DNA from: Verticillium longisporum
Taxonomy: Eukaryota; Ascomycota; Sordariomycetes; Glomerellales; Plectosphaerellaceae
Direction of reading: 5' to 3'
DNA length: 64,000 nt
Assembly: GCA_019188255.1 (NCBI GenBank)
Contig: JAETXT010000001.1
Span: forward strand, 1 to 64,000
The notes under the pieces: generated by a model
What the model saw: the letters and a program-made list of their open reading frames with translations, nothing else
Told to the model about the DNA's origin: nothing
Database searches by the model: none
Part shown: in pieces, positions 10,488 through 21,771 of the stretch
Layout: each line of letters opens with the position of its first letter
How positions within the stretch are numbered: position 1 is the first letter of the stretch
Program-made: the position numbers and the translations under genes

Positions 10488-11715
10488 ATGCCGTTCCGCA
10501 AAATGGCCCGCCACTTTGGCGACTCTGTGAGTCCCCTCCCAAGGACCGAGACAGCTATGGGGACGATGCGACGTAGCTGCTGTCTTCACTAGTCGGAAGG
10601 TTGAGCAGCGTGGCCGTCTGGTCGCATCACGACTTCTGGCATCGCTACGCTTGCGCATACCAAAAGACTGGCAGCAAATGGCTGACGTACTGGCTCGTAG
10701 CTTTCGCCGCATTCAACCGTCCTGTCGTGTAAGTCAGAGTTCCAACAAGCAACCAGCAAGCAGCGGCGCCTGACTGACTCTCGCGCCTTACAGACCACGA
10801 CATAACCCGTACGTTGCTCCCGTCGGGCCCGGCCTTGCGCCGCCCGGTCCATGCTCCTGTTGCTCACCACCGCCGCCAGTTACATACGAAGATCTCAAGG
10901 CGTTGAAGAATGACTGGTTGACGGATAACGTGCGCTACCCGACCCAACAACCGTGTCATGCTGGCGCTAACGAACCTGTCTGTAGAACATTGCTTTCTGG
11001 GAAGAGTTCGTGACATCGCCACGGCGCCGCCTGTACCCCCTCTGACCGTGACAGATACCTCGAACGCGAACTGCTTCCCAAGTACCCGCAAGCCCGCATC
11101 ATCCTTTTGCGCCCCTCCATGACGTTCCTCCTCATGAAAGAACCCGATATGCGCGCCATTCGATCTGCGCTGCCTGACTTTTCCAAGGTCACCCACATCT
11201 TCCTTCCAATCAACGACGCTCGCAACGTTGCACAGGCTGAGGGCGGTTCGCACTGGTCCCTGCTCCTCGTATCGGCTATTGACGGTGTCGCGTTTCACTA
11301 TGATTCTCTCGGCGGCGCGAACTATCAGGAAGCCCGTCTTGCCACTCGCAAAATGTCCGAGATCCTCAATCGCCCGTTGCGCTTCCTCAACCTCGAAGGC
11401 TGCCCGCAACAGGAGAACGGCTCTGTCTGTGGCGTCTTCCTCTGCATCCTTGTGCGCCCCCTGCTCGGCAAGCGGCTGCTCAGCGGTAATGCCCGCGCGA
11501 AGGTCAGCATGGGCATGGGCAATAAGATGATTGACAGCCACGGTGGCAGGAAGGAGATGTTAAAGATTATCGAAAGTTTCCGTAAGGAAGGCGAGAGGAG
11601 ACGATCGTACGTTCAGCCTTGCTTATTTTTTGACAAATGCCCGCTTGCTGACCACGTCACCCGTAGAAGAAGCGCATCGCCTTATTCGTCCAAGACACCG
11701 CCGCGAATCGAGTAA
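10488..11715 (+). CDS. NEDD8-specific cysteine protease (DEN1/Nep1, SENP8 type)
   Basis: Seven exons: 10488-10526, 10701-10728, 10794-10808, 10880-10929, 10986-11005, 11055-11606, 11667-11715. Together they encode 250 aa in one continuous frame. The splice joins restore the family block LSYHDITLTYEDLKALKNDW, followed by LTDNNIAFWEEYLE. This is a C48-type ubiquitin-like protease: His117 (GGSHWSL), Asp134 (YDSLGG) and Cys176 (GSVCGVF) form the triad, with a Gln a few residues before the Cys. These enzymes process the NEDD8 precursor and remove NEDD8 from cullins and other targets. Two exons are tiny (15 and 20 nt). The last intron is 60 nt, so its retention would not shift the frame; I treat it as removed because it has good splice signals. 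Confidence 0.92.
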
Positions 11716-12495
11716 TGATCGATATTGGGCATGGGAGGAGACATAGCACCCCGGCCAACGTCAGCTGGAGTATGACGACTGAACGGCAGCCAGATCACTT
11801 GCTGTACAACATGGCCATTCGACGTCCTTCGACACAGGCTGAAGACTGTCGGTCGACTGATGACGCAAGACCAGAGGCCCTTGTGACCATGGTCATTGTC
11901 CGCGGAAAACAAGGAACCCAGCTTGACCGTAGTCAGTGGCCTGTCTGGACCGCGCCAGCAGAGCGCGCTTCATGTCATACCACGAGGGCTGCATTATCAG
12001 ATGAACCAGCTATAGCGGGACGAATTAGGGGCGGGCGGGGATTTGCGAATGAGGATACCTGGATCCTTCTCGGAGGCGTTAACGGTTGTGCAAGTTGCTT
12101 TTGCGCGAATGAGCGGATGAGAAGAAACGACGACACGCATGAGTAGTGAACAGCTGATATCTCGCATTGTACTCAATACATGTCGAATTGGGTATATTGT
12201 TGATCTTCCATAGTGACCGCGATGCTATGTTTGGGACTAGGAAGCGGACGCTTTGGTTCTTGTGCCTGCTCCGCCATCGCCTTTCTGTATCACTGTGGAC
12301 TGGATTGCGGTCCCTTAGAACGTGTTCCATCAGAGAGGTGACTCCAGATCAGGCCAGAGCATCGATAGCCGTGGTTACCTGTATGTCTGGTGTGGTGCGT
12401 CACTACCATTAGCTTTCTTCCAGTGACAGCGTATCTGATTCCTTTGGTCGTTTAAGATGTTCATGTTGATATGGGTCGGCCTCCGTCCCGAAACC
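11716..12495. other. Intergenic region between DEN1 and SLX9
   Basis: Convergent 3' regions. Frames of up to 143 codons exist but show no recognisable protein character. Confidence 0.4.
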
Positions 12496-13082
12496 TCAAC
12501 CTTTGCCGGCGCCCTGGCCGGTGAAGGCAGGGTTCTGCTCCATTGTTGTCGAGATGTGCCGCCTCAGAGCTGCCCAGCGGTTTGTTGTCGCTGGTGCCGG
12601 CGCGGCAGGAGTATCTGTAGTGTCCTCCACAGCCATGGTCTGGTTCTCCGCGGCTGCCGTCGCCTCGGGCGTCGCCACGAGGGCAGCCATGCTGGCGCCG
12701 AACCGCGCCATCTCGCCCCGCACAACCTTTTCCTTCCTCTTCAGCGCGCCCGGGCGGCTCTTGAGACTCTTGTGGCGCACGCGGCCTTGCCCAGCTGCGC
12801 GACGTTGCCGTCCGCCTCGTTCGTCAGCTCCGGCAGGGCGTCGGCGAGGGACTCCATGGTGGCGACGAGCTTCTTGTTGGGGCGGCGCCGCTTGAGGGCT
12901 TTGACGCCGGGCGAGGCGTGGTTGATCTTGGAGACGAAGCCGCTGTGCTTCATGACGCGCTTGTCCTTTTTTGTCGAGAGGAAGCCGTCGGGCACGTTGG
13001 CTTCGGCGCGGTGCGTCTTGGTGGGTGCGAGGGGATGCATTGCGCCTGAGATGCGGGCGAGGCGCGCCGCGCGCGCGGACAT
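12496..13082 (-). CDS. SLX9: SLX9-like ribosome biogenesis protein, frameshifted in this sequence
   Basis: Slx9/FAP207 family proteins assist 40S pre-rRNA processing and pre-40S export. From the ATG at 13082 the first part reads HPLAPTKTHRAEANVPDGF, STKKDKRVMKHSGFVSKI, RRRPNKKLVATMESLADALP and DGNVAQLGKA. The conserved second half (VRHKSLKSRPGALKRKEKVV, GEMARFGASMA, TTNRWAALRRHISTTMEQNP) continues in another frame. The break falls in a GC-rich stretch at about 12778-12788, where five bases separate the two halves; no intron fits. One missing base would restore a protein of about 195 aa, so an assembly error is as likely as a real mutation. An alternative ATG lies 42 bases upstream in a different frame. 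Confidence 0.85.
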
Positions 13083-13376
13083 CTTTGGGGGCGCGGTGGG
13101 AGCCTTGCATGGTCAATATTGTCTCCAGAAGTGCCAGCGCTTTTCTTTTCCTTTCTTGCGATGGCGTACCATTGTGTAGACAGTCGAGTGGCAACTCAGT
13201 CAATGTCGAGGGTCGCAGTCGAAGGTCAAAAAGGTTTACCGACGACTTGGGAAGCACTGGAGTTTGGCCTGCGAGTGACAAAAATTCCAAGGTGGGGGGG
13301 CACCCTTGTGGGGCCGACGATAAGGCGTGCAGGGATCCCATCCACCCCGCTAAATGGGCTTGTCAGTCATTGACTG
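13083..13376. promoter_or_regulatory. Shared divergent promoter of SLX9 and UBA4
   Basis: Only 294 bases separate the two start codons, which point away from each other. This is therefore a bidirectional promoter region by layout. No TATA box is obvious. Confidence 0.5.
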
Positions 13377-14915
13377 ATGACTGCTGCCATGCACAACTTT
13401 GAACCTGCCCCGCCATCATCAATGATGGACAAGGTTGAGATCCTAAAGAAGAAGGTCATAGAGGCCGAGAACGAGCTACACGCATTGAAGAATGAGCTTG
13501 CTCAAGCAGTCGCCGAGGCAGATGGACAGCAAAAGCCAACGCCTGATACGACATGGAAGTGGCCGCTGACCGCAGGAGAATATGAGCGATACGGCCGCCA
13601 GCTCATAATACCAACAGTCGGGATTCAGGGTCGGTTGTCCTAGAGTGCTACAATTGCTGTGCAAACACTGACCACGCGGTACACAGGCCAAATACGACTC
13701 AAAGCATCTTCGGTCCTTGTCGTTGGCGCCGGAGGCTTAGGATGTCCTGCAGCAGCTTACCTTGCTGGCGCCGGCGTTGGTACTCTCGGACTCGTGGATG
13801 GCGACACAGTAGAGACGTCGAATCTGCATCGTCAAATAGCTCATGCCACGTCAAGAGTTGGGAAATCAAAGGTAGAGAGCGCCGTGGCCTTCCTACGAGA
13901 GTATGTGCCCTGTTCCCGCAATGCTGACCACAACTGACGAACCAGTCTCAACCCAACCGTGACACTCAACGCGCACATTACGCATCTAACCCCTCAAAAC
14001 GCCGAGTCCATCGTCGCAAAGTACGATATTGTGCTGGATTGCACTGACCACCCGACGTCTCGATACCTCATCTCCGACATTTGCGTTCTTCTGCGAAAGC
14101 CACTCGTCTCAGCATCAGCCTTCAAGACTGATGGGCAGCTCATCGTGCTCAACAGTCCCGCAGCACCACAAGGCGCGCCGGTGGAGGAGGGAGGCCCGTG
14201 CTACCGCTGCGTCTTCCCCAAACCGCCACCGCCAGATAGCGTCGTCAGTTGCGGAGAGGGCGGCATCCTGGGCCCCGTTGTCGGTGTCATGGGCGTGCTG
14301 CAGGCGCTGGAGGCCATCAAACTGATATCCTCTGGCTTTCAGCCCACTTCGCCGTCGCTACTGCTGTTCTCAGGCACAGCCGGTGCCCCATTCCGATCGG
14401 TCCGTATGAGAGGTCGTAAGAAGGACTGCTTTGCATGTTCGCCCGAGGCGTCTCTGACACTAGAGTCGCTGGAATCAGGGTCCTTGGACTACGTTCAGTT
14501 TTGTGGCGTCGCGGCGCCGCTGAACATTCTGCAGCCAGAAGAAAGGATATCTGCGACGGAGTTTGGCCAGCTACAGAAGGGTTCAGCTGTACGCGTTCTT
14601 CTGGATGTCAGAGAGAAGGAGCACTTTGATATCTGCAGCATCGAGGGCGCCATCAACCTGCCGTTAGCTACATTTCTCAAGGAGAACCCTGTTCAGGAGC
14701 AAGAACCCGAGGAAAGACCCTCATGGCAACCCGCAAACTCTTCAGATGATACCCCGATCTACGTGGTGTGCCGCGTGGGCAACGACTCGCAGCTGGCGAC
14801 CCGTCGGCTCAAAGACTTGGGGTTAGATCGGAATGGGAAGCGATTCATTGGCGATATCAAGGGCGGGATGAGGGCTTGGAAAGACGAGGTAGACTCTAGC
14901 TTACCCTTCACATGA
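13377..14915 (+). CDS. uba4: Adenylyltransferase and sulfurtransferase UBA4/MOCS3
   Basis: Three exons (13377-13629, 13687-13900, 13946-14915) encode 478 aa. An N-terminal coiled-coil helix is followed by the E1-like domain, with the ATP loop [10 protein letters not shown] (Gly98-Gly103), SNLHRQI, and the zinc pairs CYRC and CFAC. The C-terminal rhodanese domain has DVREKEHFD and the persulfide cysteine Cys431 in CRVGNDSQ. The enzyme adenylates and thiocarboxylates the C terminus of Urm1 for 2-thiolation of tRNA wobble uridines, and of the small molybdopterin-synthase subunit for molybdenum-cofactor synthesis. A cofactor user, sulfite oxidase, lies at 37 kb. An in-frame second ATG at 13389 is an alternative start. 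All catalytic motifs look intact. Confidence 0.95.
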
Positions 14916-15100
14916 TGGGTAGCGGAACTTGGTGGGACATGAGGTGCCCGTGATTGTACATGCATTCTTTGTTGTCCTTGCCAAGCCCACCCTTTTGCTA
15001 CGTGTGCAAGGGCAGCCAACGCCCATAAAAACTTGAATCCCAGAGTACCATATGTAAAGGAAATACTTGCTGTCGAGCTAGTCATCGGCATCGTCCATCC

Positions 15101-15951
15101 CTAGACAAAGTTGGTGCGCTTCTTGTTGAATGCGCGCTGGTCCTTGAGCCACTGGCGATATCCTGCAACGCTCGAGATGTTTTCGCCGTAGTAATCAGGC
15201 ACTGGTTCTCCGTTAAAAAAACGGTCTATCCGAGAATGAATTGGGAAGACAAACCTGGGTTGCCAGCGCCCGAAGCGGTGGGGTCCACGCGGTTCTTCTT
15301 GACACGACCGAAGAATTCAATCTCCTTCTATGAAGTCAACAGACATTAGCAATGTCCCCAGTATCGTGATGGGCGTCAACTTACGTTGGTGATCTGTTTC
15401 TTCCACTTGCGGTTGATCAAGTTGAAGACGGTAGAGCCCAGACTAGGGCCCGCAAGCCAGCCGAGACCCGCGAAGCCCAGCACCATGATGCCCAGCGTGA
15501 CGAAGGGGTCGAGTGGGATCTGGGACAGCACCGGGTCTGCCACACCGGTCGACAGGAAGATGGCTCCCGCAGTGCCGCTAACGCCGAGCATCGTTACGCT
15601 GAACACGAGTTGCCATCGCCGGCGCGTCTTGCGCAGCTTGAAGAATGTGTTCCAGTCAAGGGTCTGGCCTGCCTCAGGGGACACCGGTCGCGCCGCATTT
15701 GAAGTTGTTGACTGGAGGCGGCATGTCATTTGAGAGAGGATCGAAGTCGGTGCAGATGGCGCGGCGCGGCGAAAGGAGCCGAGAGCGATTGAACTGGCGG
15801 CGAGAATGCCCTGCGGTTTGACGAAGGGCGTCGCGGTAGTGGTGTACTGGCAGGCGGGCGTCGCACGTGCGAGCGTTGTCAGGAGGGCGGTTCGAGGCGC
15901 AGCATGACTGGCGAGACGGAATGCCAGCGTTGTCGTTGTAGGCGTCAACAT
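15101..15951 (-). CDS. PAM17: Presequence translocase-associated motor subunit PAM17, mitochondrial
   Basis: Three exons on the minus strand (15951-15385, 15327-15255, 15207-15101) encode 248 aa. The N terminus is rich in Thr, Ala and Arg without acids, a mitochondrial presequence. The family core follows: LDWNTFFKLRKTRRRWQL, two hydrophobic segments (VFSVTMLGVSGTAGAIFL and FVTLGIMVLGFAGLGWLAG), then LINRKWKKQI, KEIEFFGRVKKNRVDP and a C terminus of DYYGENI and YRQWLKDQRAFNKK. Pam17 is an inner-membrane protein that organises the Pam16-Pam18 module of the TIM23 import motor. The gene converges on UBA4, with 185 bases between stop codons. Confidence 0.95.
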
Positions 15952-16562
15952 GATGAACTGAGTTGTCGCGGCACGCTCAAGGCTGATGGTTGTGAGGGTT
16001 CTGGCCGATGTCAGTCGATCGACTCGATGCAGAAGCTGGAGGTGGAGCTGCGGTGTGGTCGAGCTTGGGTGGAGAACTCCTCAGCAGCTGGTCGCGTTAA
16101 TTGGCAATCGCAGCAATCCACGCTTAGGCCGGTATTCACTATGTTCCCTAGGATTTACACATTGAACATTTACACTATTAAGGATGGATCTTAGGGCAGA
16201 ATACACTATAATACTTTAATATCAACTAGATACTACTTGTTTCTTCTAAATTATAAGAATTTCTAGAAGAAATTTTAGTTAATTTCATATAGTAATCTTA
16301 ATAGTAATAGGGCCTATCTAAGTACTTGGAAAGTATAATTAAGAAGTATACTTCTTACTCTTCCTACTATTTCACCAAGTTATACCAGCTATTAGTCTAC
16401 TACTATTTAAAAGGTCATTTCTATAATCAGACTATAAGACTTCTTATACTTCAGCCCGTGATTAGTTTCATGAGTAGTACGTCTAGATAAGATTGCCTAT
16501 CAATATAATACTCGCTTAATTACTAGCGCTCTTTTATGCTTTCTTCATCTCCTAATCATACC
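15952..16562. other. Intergenic region with a small RIP-like AT-rich patch
   Basis: From about 16190 to 16560 the sequence turns AT-rich with little CpA, like a short degraded repeat remnant, flanked by normal sequence. No gene seen. Confidence 0.5.
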
Positions 16563-16903
16563 CTAAAAGTAGGCTGTCATGCATTCCACCTGCACGTCGG
16601 CAAAATACGAACCTTGGTCGCGGCCTTTGGTGTTGATGTAAACCATTGTAAGGTTGGCTCCCAGATCAGCAGAACCATGCATTGGTGACTGACGCTTCTG
16701 GAGCGGATCAAGCTTGCCATCTAAAAAGGCACGCACGTCGTGTCGCGACTGGCGCGCGACCAAGCCTTGACGATCTCAACAACAAAACCTGCCGGAACAT
16801 GCACAGCGATGTCGAGACCAAGCCGGGCACCGACGTCGAGTGCGCCCTCGAGCCGGCCCGGAAAAGAGAGATCCATGGTGCGCGGGGAACTCGCTGTCGC
16901 CAT
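16563..16903 (-). pseudogene. Unrecognised minus-strand coding remnant
   Basis: Two overlapping minus-strand frames look protein-like: MDLSFPGRLEGALDVGARLG followed by IAVHVPAGFVVEIVKAW, then, in a shifted frame, DLGANLTMVYINTKGRDQG and FADVQVECMTAYF ending at a TAG. Together they look like the C-terminal part of a gene with a frameshift near 16740, next to the AT-rich patch. I do not recognise the family. It overlaps the region upstream of the chromodomain gene on the other strand. Confidence 0.35.
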
Positions 16904-18656
16904 TAGCTCTACGTATCGCGCTTATCACCCCGGCCGAAGACGTCTCGCTCCCATTACCCTCCTACCGAAACACGACACCACGGCGTATATCTATGACGAA
17001 TACAAGACCTTGCCAAACAGCAAAGACAGCAGAGTCCACATCAATTATCTCGTTGGGTGGACGGACCTGCAGGCTGGCATGATCAGTGTCGACGCTGGCA
17101 GAATACACGAATATGTTTCGGCTCGGGCATACGAGGACTGGAATACCAAAAGGGCAACTGAAAGGGACGAGGAGCTCAGGAAAGAAGAGGAGGCCGAGAA
17201 CGTGAAACTTGTTGAAGAGGCAGAGATGAAAGAGCGCGGCATGAACCTTCGCAACGGCACTTTTCAGGTACCAGCCCGGAGCACCTCCAGGGATCATGCC
17301 GAGTCTAGCACAGCACTGAAGGACAAAAGGAGGAAGGCCAGCAGGCATATTCACCAGCGTGCTTCGCCGGTGTCCAGGGACAGTGCGCCCACGATCTTAG
17401 CGCCAACTGAGTCGTCTAGGGATATGAAGGCTGACGGCCGTCCCGACTCCGCTTGCGATACAGACGCGTCCATTCGACGACAATTGGAAGGCGATGACAC
17501 AACCGGCGAGAGCGAATCTCTGACGTATTCGCCACCGGCCATCTCTACGGTGTCAATGATGGGTATAGGAATGTCAAGCGGATCTGAACCTGGACTAAAA
17601 AGGCGAAGGACATCCTCACTGTCCCATTCGCAACAACAGGATCCTTGGCGAGAGCTCGATGCAGGCCGCGCCGGTGGCTCAACCGCTCGGAGCTCCGCGA
17701 TGCGACAGGATCTACAGTATCCTCCCGTCAGTGCGTCCGGGCAAAGCTCATCGACGGACTCACCGACAAATCATACCACAGCTTTCAACAGACAGACTCA
17801 AGGCATGTCCTCCCGGTCGGTCTCGCAGTCACCCAAAAGCCTTCATGAGGCCGTAGGTGACACGCAAACAGATGAAGCCATGGGGCCACAGCCTGTCGCA
17901 TCTCTCAGCTCAACCCAAGTTTCCTCAGCTGTCGCTCGCCCTCCAACATCGACAACGCAGTCTACAACACCGCTTACAGGTTTCACGCCGCTGGGTGGCC
18001 GCCGAAGTTCGCCATGGACCCGGATGATCAACTCCCCCAGCGTCACCAATTATCAGTCCTCTGTAAGATTGCCAATCAACAGCAAACCAATAGTAATGGA
18101 GTCTCCGGCCGCTTCATCAGCCGAACCAACGACGAAGGATTCCAAAAAGGCAACGTTGAAACCGCCAGTGCCTCCTGCAGAACCCGAGGATGAATCAGGA
18201 GAGGTTTATGAAGTCAAGCGGCTCGAAGACACCAAGCTCCATGATACAGAGAACGGCGTTCAGCGGATGTTCCTTGTTCGATGGAAAGGCTCTTGGCCTG
18301 AGGGACAGAATCCTACATGGGAGCCCGAAGAAAACATTCCCCAAGACCTGGCTCGGAAGTTTATGTTGAAGCGAAAAGCAGAAATTGGCAAGAACAAAGC
18401 CACCGACACTGCACGACGCACAGCCTCGCCGCCATGGAAACAGCAGAGAAAGTGGTCAAGCGTGTCTGAGGCTTTCGCTGGGGATGACAACGGACCCGAC
18501 TTCGGAAAAACTGGTAAAATCAAATCGAAAGTCCGCGAAGCCATGGGTCCCGATGGTGACGAGCAGCTTCTTGTTGTCGATGAACAGACTCCGACCAGCA
18601 AGCCGGCATTGAACTGGGATATGCTGATGGGTAGTAAATTTGGTGGAACAGCATAA
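16875..18656 (+). CDS. Chromodomain protein
   Basis: One exon of 593 aa from the ATG at 16875. The frame stays open upstream to 16740, but that stretch looks non-coding, so the start is uncertain. The N-terminal block (YRAYHPGRRRLAPITLLP, AYIYDEYKTLPNS, VHINYLVGWTDL) is a compact, probably folded domain, followed by a charged helix rich in Glu. A long Ser/Thr/Pro-rich disordered region comes next. A chromodomain lies at about residues 444-498: YEVKRLEDTKL, then RMFLVRWKGSWPEG and NPTWEPEENI, with the aromatic residues that hold methyl-lysine. Chromodomains read methylated histone tails. This suggests a chromatin reader or heterochromatin adaptor; the partner and mark are unknown. Confidence 0.85.
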   Translation: MVRGELAVAISSTYRAYHPGRRRLAPITLLPKHDTTAYIYDEYKTLPNSKDSRVHINYLVGWTDLQAGMISVDAGRIHEYVSARAYEDWNTKRATERDEELRKEEEAENVKLVEEAEMKERGMNLRNGTFQVPARSTSRDHAESSTALKDKRRKASRHIHQRASPVSRDSAPTILAPTESSRDMKADGRPDSACDTDASIRRQLEGDDTTGESESLTYSPPAISTVSMMGIGMSSGSEPGLKRRRTSSLSHSQQQDPWRELDAGRAGGSTARSSAMRQDLQYPPVSASGQSSSTDSPTNHTTAFNRQTQGMSSRSVSQSPKSLHEAVGDTQTDEAMGPQPVASLSSTQVSSAVARPPTSTTQSTTPLTGFTPLGGRRSSPWTRMINSPSVTNYQSSVRLPINSKPIVMESPAASSAEPTTKDSKKATLKPPVPPAEPEDESGEVYEVKRLEDTKLHDTENGVQRMFLVRWKGSWPEGQNPTWEPEENIPQDLARKFMLKRKAEIGKNKATDTARRTASPPWKQQRKWSSVSEAFAGDDNGPDFGKTGKIKSKVREAMGPDGDEQLLVVDEQTPTSKPALNWDMLMGSKFGGTA

Positions 18657-18934
18657 ACTTCGTTCGGCCCCTATTCATAAGCCATGTAACAGAATGGCCT
18701 CAGCTGAGATATTGTACGACTGGGATGAGGAATTACTTCGTGGGCGGCGGCAGACTTCAGACGTCAGACGTGTCACGATTATTGAGCAACTGAACATAGC
18801 GATACGGCGTTGGCAGCATTTTGGACAGAGCGCATTATCGGAATGAGCTGACTGTATCGTTAAGAGTAATGAACCAGCATATGAGGAATCAAATCCGAAC
18901 GAGCATATGTTCTGCTATTGATCAACGCCTGAGG

Positions 18935-20959
18935 TCAACCGCGGGCAACCCTTGACCAACTGTCCGTAAATCGCCTCCCACATCCGTCAAATTCATCGAG
19001 GCCTGAAGTGGCCGCTTGCACAACTCCCCGCCGTCTGCCACACTGGACGCGTGCTTGAGGACCAGTCAAACCAGAGCATCCTCCTAATTGCTGGCTTTCA
19101 CGCTTTTTGACGTATTCATTTACCTTGCGAATGTTGGTGAGTCCCTCCGCCGCAAAGTATAGATCAAGGCTTTCCCGCACGTAGGAGTCCTCAGTGTCGA
19201 GATTGTAGTGGAGCCATTCTTTATAGCTCTCTTCTCTGTACATTGAAGGTTCGGTCAGTGAGTTTCCGACGTAGTGACGAAACTGCACGGCGCCAGAGAG
19301 AGGGTCGCGCTCAAACCTACAGGGTCTGCCTTCACGATCGATGCCCTCCCAGTTCGGCCATTGATCAGAGTGCTCTCGGTCGGCGTGGCGTTCGCGCGGA
19401 GCCTCGTCGGGCCACGGCATACCAGCCAGGTCGTAAATTTCGCGCATCTCATGCTTCTGACGGTCATCGACCTGTCGGCCGCCAATGCTAACTATCGAGC
19501 CGTCTGCTGATTCCATGGAAAGAAGATGGGGGACTTTGTCAATCGACATGAGTTTGCCGAGCTCATGGGAGAAAGTTCGACAGTCTGTGAAAGGCGTCTT
19601 GGATGCATCGAAGTCGTTGGCACTGCAAGGGTCAATTGAACGGTGCACCTGGACATCAACCTGTCCCTCGTGTGTTTTGGCGTTGATGAGCAAAAAGAAA
19701 CAGGCGGTCGCCAATTCAATGCTTGCAAATTCAAGCACGACCTCCTGAGCGCCGAGGACTTTGAATTCAGCAAGAACGTGATGTAATGGGCGGCCAAGGC
19801 AGACAGCCTGAACAACCCTGCCAATGTGGGAGCTGTCGAGTCCACGCACCTGGAGGCATCTGGTGCAACCCATTTCGAGCAACCTGCCTACATTAGGCTT
19901 GACGGGGTGCGACGCAACGCCAGAAGACACGACCGAGGCCTCCACATGATTACCATTGGCTGTTTTGAAGCCAAATTTTCGTCGAGCAGCGAGTTGCATG
20001 AACCTCTGCGCTGCCTGGGGCGTCTCGAAATTGATTATCGCTGACATGTCTCCCAATCCAGGGAATCTTGCCACGCTGACAAGAACAGCTTTGACGACGC
20101 GGCCTCCACAGACATGCTCGAGGACCTGACCAATGCCAACATTGCTGGGGAGGTTGTTGATTATCACGGTGCGCGACTGGGATTGGTGACCAAAGGCGCC
20201 AGCCTTGATCTGGGCAAGAAATGTAAGAGGAATATTCGGTGCTGGCTTGAAGGGTTGTTCGGGGGACACGCCGGGTTTCCGCTCGCTTGAAACATGAATG
20301 ATGTCTGCCATATAGAGGGCATCCTTGGGCTCTCGTTCAACCAAGTCCTTTTTCGGGAAGCTGTCAGTTCCATGGCTGACGGTTGGCGTGACCAGGGACG
20401 GTGCCGGCGTTTCGTTGGCGACGTTTGCGAAGGTAAGCAAGTCGGCAATCGGCTCAACATGATGAGAACGAGGCACCGGCAGTGGATTGTTGTCCAAGGT
20501 GACGGGACTTTCTGTGGCGGAAGGAGGTGGATAGGATTCATCCTTCTTTTCAGCAGGAAATGCTGAGGGGTACTGCGTTGCACGAGGTGAATGGCTCAGA
20601 TTCTGCTCCGAACCAGAGACCTCGCGTGGGCCTACCTGGATGTGGTGCGGCTTTCGAACACCCATAGGTAGAGCCTGTATCAGTTGCATGGCTGCAAACT
20701 CCCCACGATGTTCGGGAAATCTTGAGACGAAGTCTTCAGCCCAGTAGCGCTGAAGACAGAGTTCTTCGCACAAATGCTGGGTTTCCATAGTGCAGCGAGG
20801 AGTGCCACAGGCTGAGGACTGAAGGCCATGTACGATGCGATTCTGTATGCCATGGTCAAGGATCTGGCGGGAAGCTACGCGATCAGTGTCGAACCGAGTG
20901 ACAAAGGCCGCACGATAAGACTGTGAAAGGGGGCGTTCGGGAGGTCTGTGTTGCGCCAT
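18935..20959 (-). CDS. RRM-like RNA-binding protein of unknown role
   Basis: One exon of 674 aa. Residues 1-130 are a helical, Cys-containing region (for example HLCEELCLQRYWAEDF). Residues 130-260 are disordered. An RRM fold follows at about 263-335: the RNP2-like strand TVIINNLPSN, a helix GIGQVLEHVC, and an RNP1-like strand GDMSAIINFETPQAAQRFMQ. A second, weaker RRM-like unit (RCLQVRGLDSSHIGRVVQAV through VVLEFASIELATACFFLL) comes next. The C-terminal third has WPNWEGIDREGRPCRFERDP and ends in a basic tail. It converges on the chromodomain gene, 278 bases apart. The domain type is fair; I cannot name a function. Confidence 0.75.
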   Translation of the reverse strand: MAQHRPPERPLSQSYRAAFVTRFDTDRVASRQILDHGIQNRIVHGLQSSACGTPRCTMETQHLCEELCLQRYWAEDFVSRFPEHRGEFAAMQLIQALPMGVRKPHHIQVGPREVSGSEQNLSHSPRATQYPSAFPAEKKDESYPPPSATESPVTLDNNPLPVPRSHHVEPIADLLTFANVANETPAPSLVTPTVSHGTDSFPKKDLVEREPKDALYMADIIHVSSERKPGVSPEQPFKPAPNIPLTFLAQIKAGAFGHQSQSRTVIINNLPSNVGIGQVLEHVCGGRVVKAVLVSVARFPGLGDMSAIINFETPQAAQRFMQLAARRKFGFKTANGNHVEASVVSSGVASHPVKPNVGRLLEMGCTRCLQVRGLDSSHIGRVVQAVCLGRPLHHVLAEFKVLGAQEVVLEFASIELATACFFLLINAKTHEGQVDVQVHRSIDPCSANDFDASKTPFTDCRTFSHELGKLMSIDKVPHLLSMESADGSIVSIGGRQVDDRQKHEMREIYDLAGMPWPDEAPRERHADREHSDQWPNWEGIDREGRPCRFERDPLSGAVQFRHYVGNSLTEPSMYREESYKEWLHYNLDTEDSYVRESLDLYFAAEGLTNIRKVNEYVKKRESQQLGGCSGLTGPQARVQCGRRRGVVQAATSGLDEFDGCGRRFTDSWSRVARG

Positions 20960-21771
20960 TGCGTCCAGAGTAAACGTTTGTTCGATGGTGCGGCTCGCTT
21001 GTTGGTCAGAGTCTTTGTTGATGAAGAGCTTGGGAAGATTCTACACAATGTGTCAGCTCACGTCCTTGCGTTTCGAAGCAGTCATGCCCAATCGGCTGAG
21101 AGAGTCCATACGTTAGCTATGATTGAAGTAAGTGTATGTGGAGAGGTCACTATTCTAGATGTTGAGTATGCAGAGAGGATTTGGTGAGCCGCAAGGTGAA
21201 AGAACCAAGGAGGCGCTTTCTACCTCAAGTCGATAATCTTCGTCAACGGGCAAGGAGATCGAGGCGCACCAGAGGCTTTCTGGTTCTTTCCAGCGATATT
21301 ATGTCCAGATCCTAAACAGGACGTGGGGAGACCGCATATTTAAGGCAGTTAGGTAGTTTGAAATTATTGGCGAGGTTGGTGAATGAGGAAGAGCGCTGGA
21401 GGAAAGGCAGGACTTGTTGCGTCAAATGTGAGAAGAACCCTCGTTCATTTTCAAGCGCAAGAAGAAAAGGTTGAATGGTTCATGATCAAGCGGGACATTC
21501 ATTAAAATAAGAGCCGCCAGGTACGGGCAGGTGCATGCACACGCCTGTCAGCCTGTAAAAATAGCATACCACAGCTGCGGAATTCGCAGTTAACTTTTGT
21601 ATCCCGCTCAATATGCGTCCACATGCGAGTAGCAATACTTGTATTGAAGCAACCAGTCAACGACCTACGATAGCACGGGCAACAGGGTATACGTTTTTGG
21701 AACCTGAACCGACCAGCGCCTCGCTCAGACAAGTAAATCAGACAAGTAGGGAAAAGACTGACAGTCCGTAA
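20960..21771. other. Intergenic region
   Basis: Upstream region of the RRM-like gene and downstream region of the PIP-kinase-like gene. No supported gene or RNA. Confidence 0.4.

Noticed and set aside
12496..13341. A 281-codon minus-strand frame covering SLX9
   Set aside because: Only its last third is the real SLX9 frame; the Arg/Pro-rich first part is the shadow of the true frame that starts at 13082.
16740..16874. Extending the chromodomain protein to an upstream ATG
   Set aside because: The added 45 residues look like translated non-coding sequence and overlap a minus-strand remnant; the ATG at 16875 is simpler.
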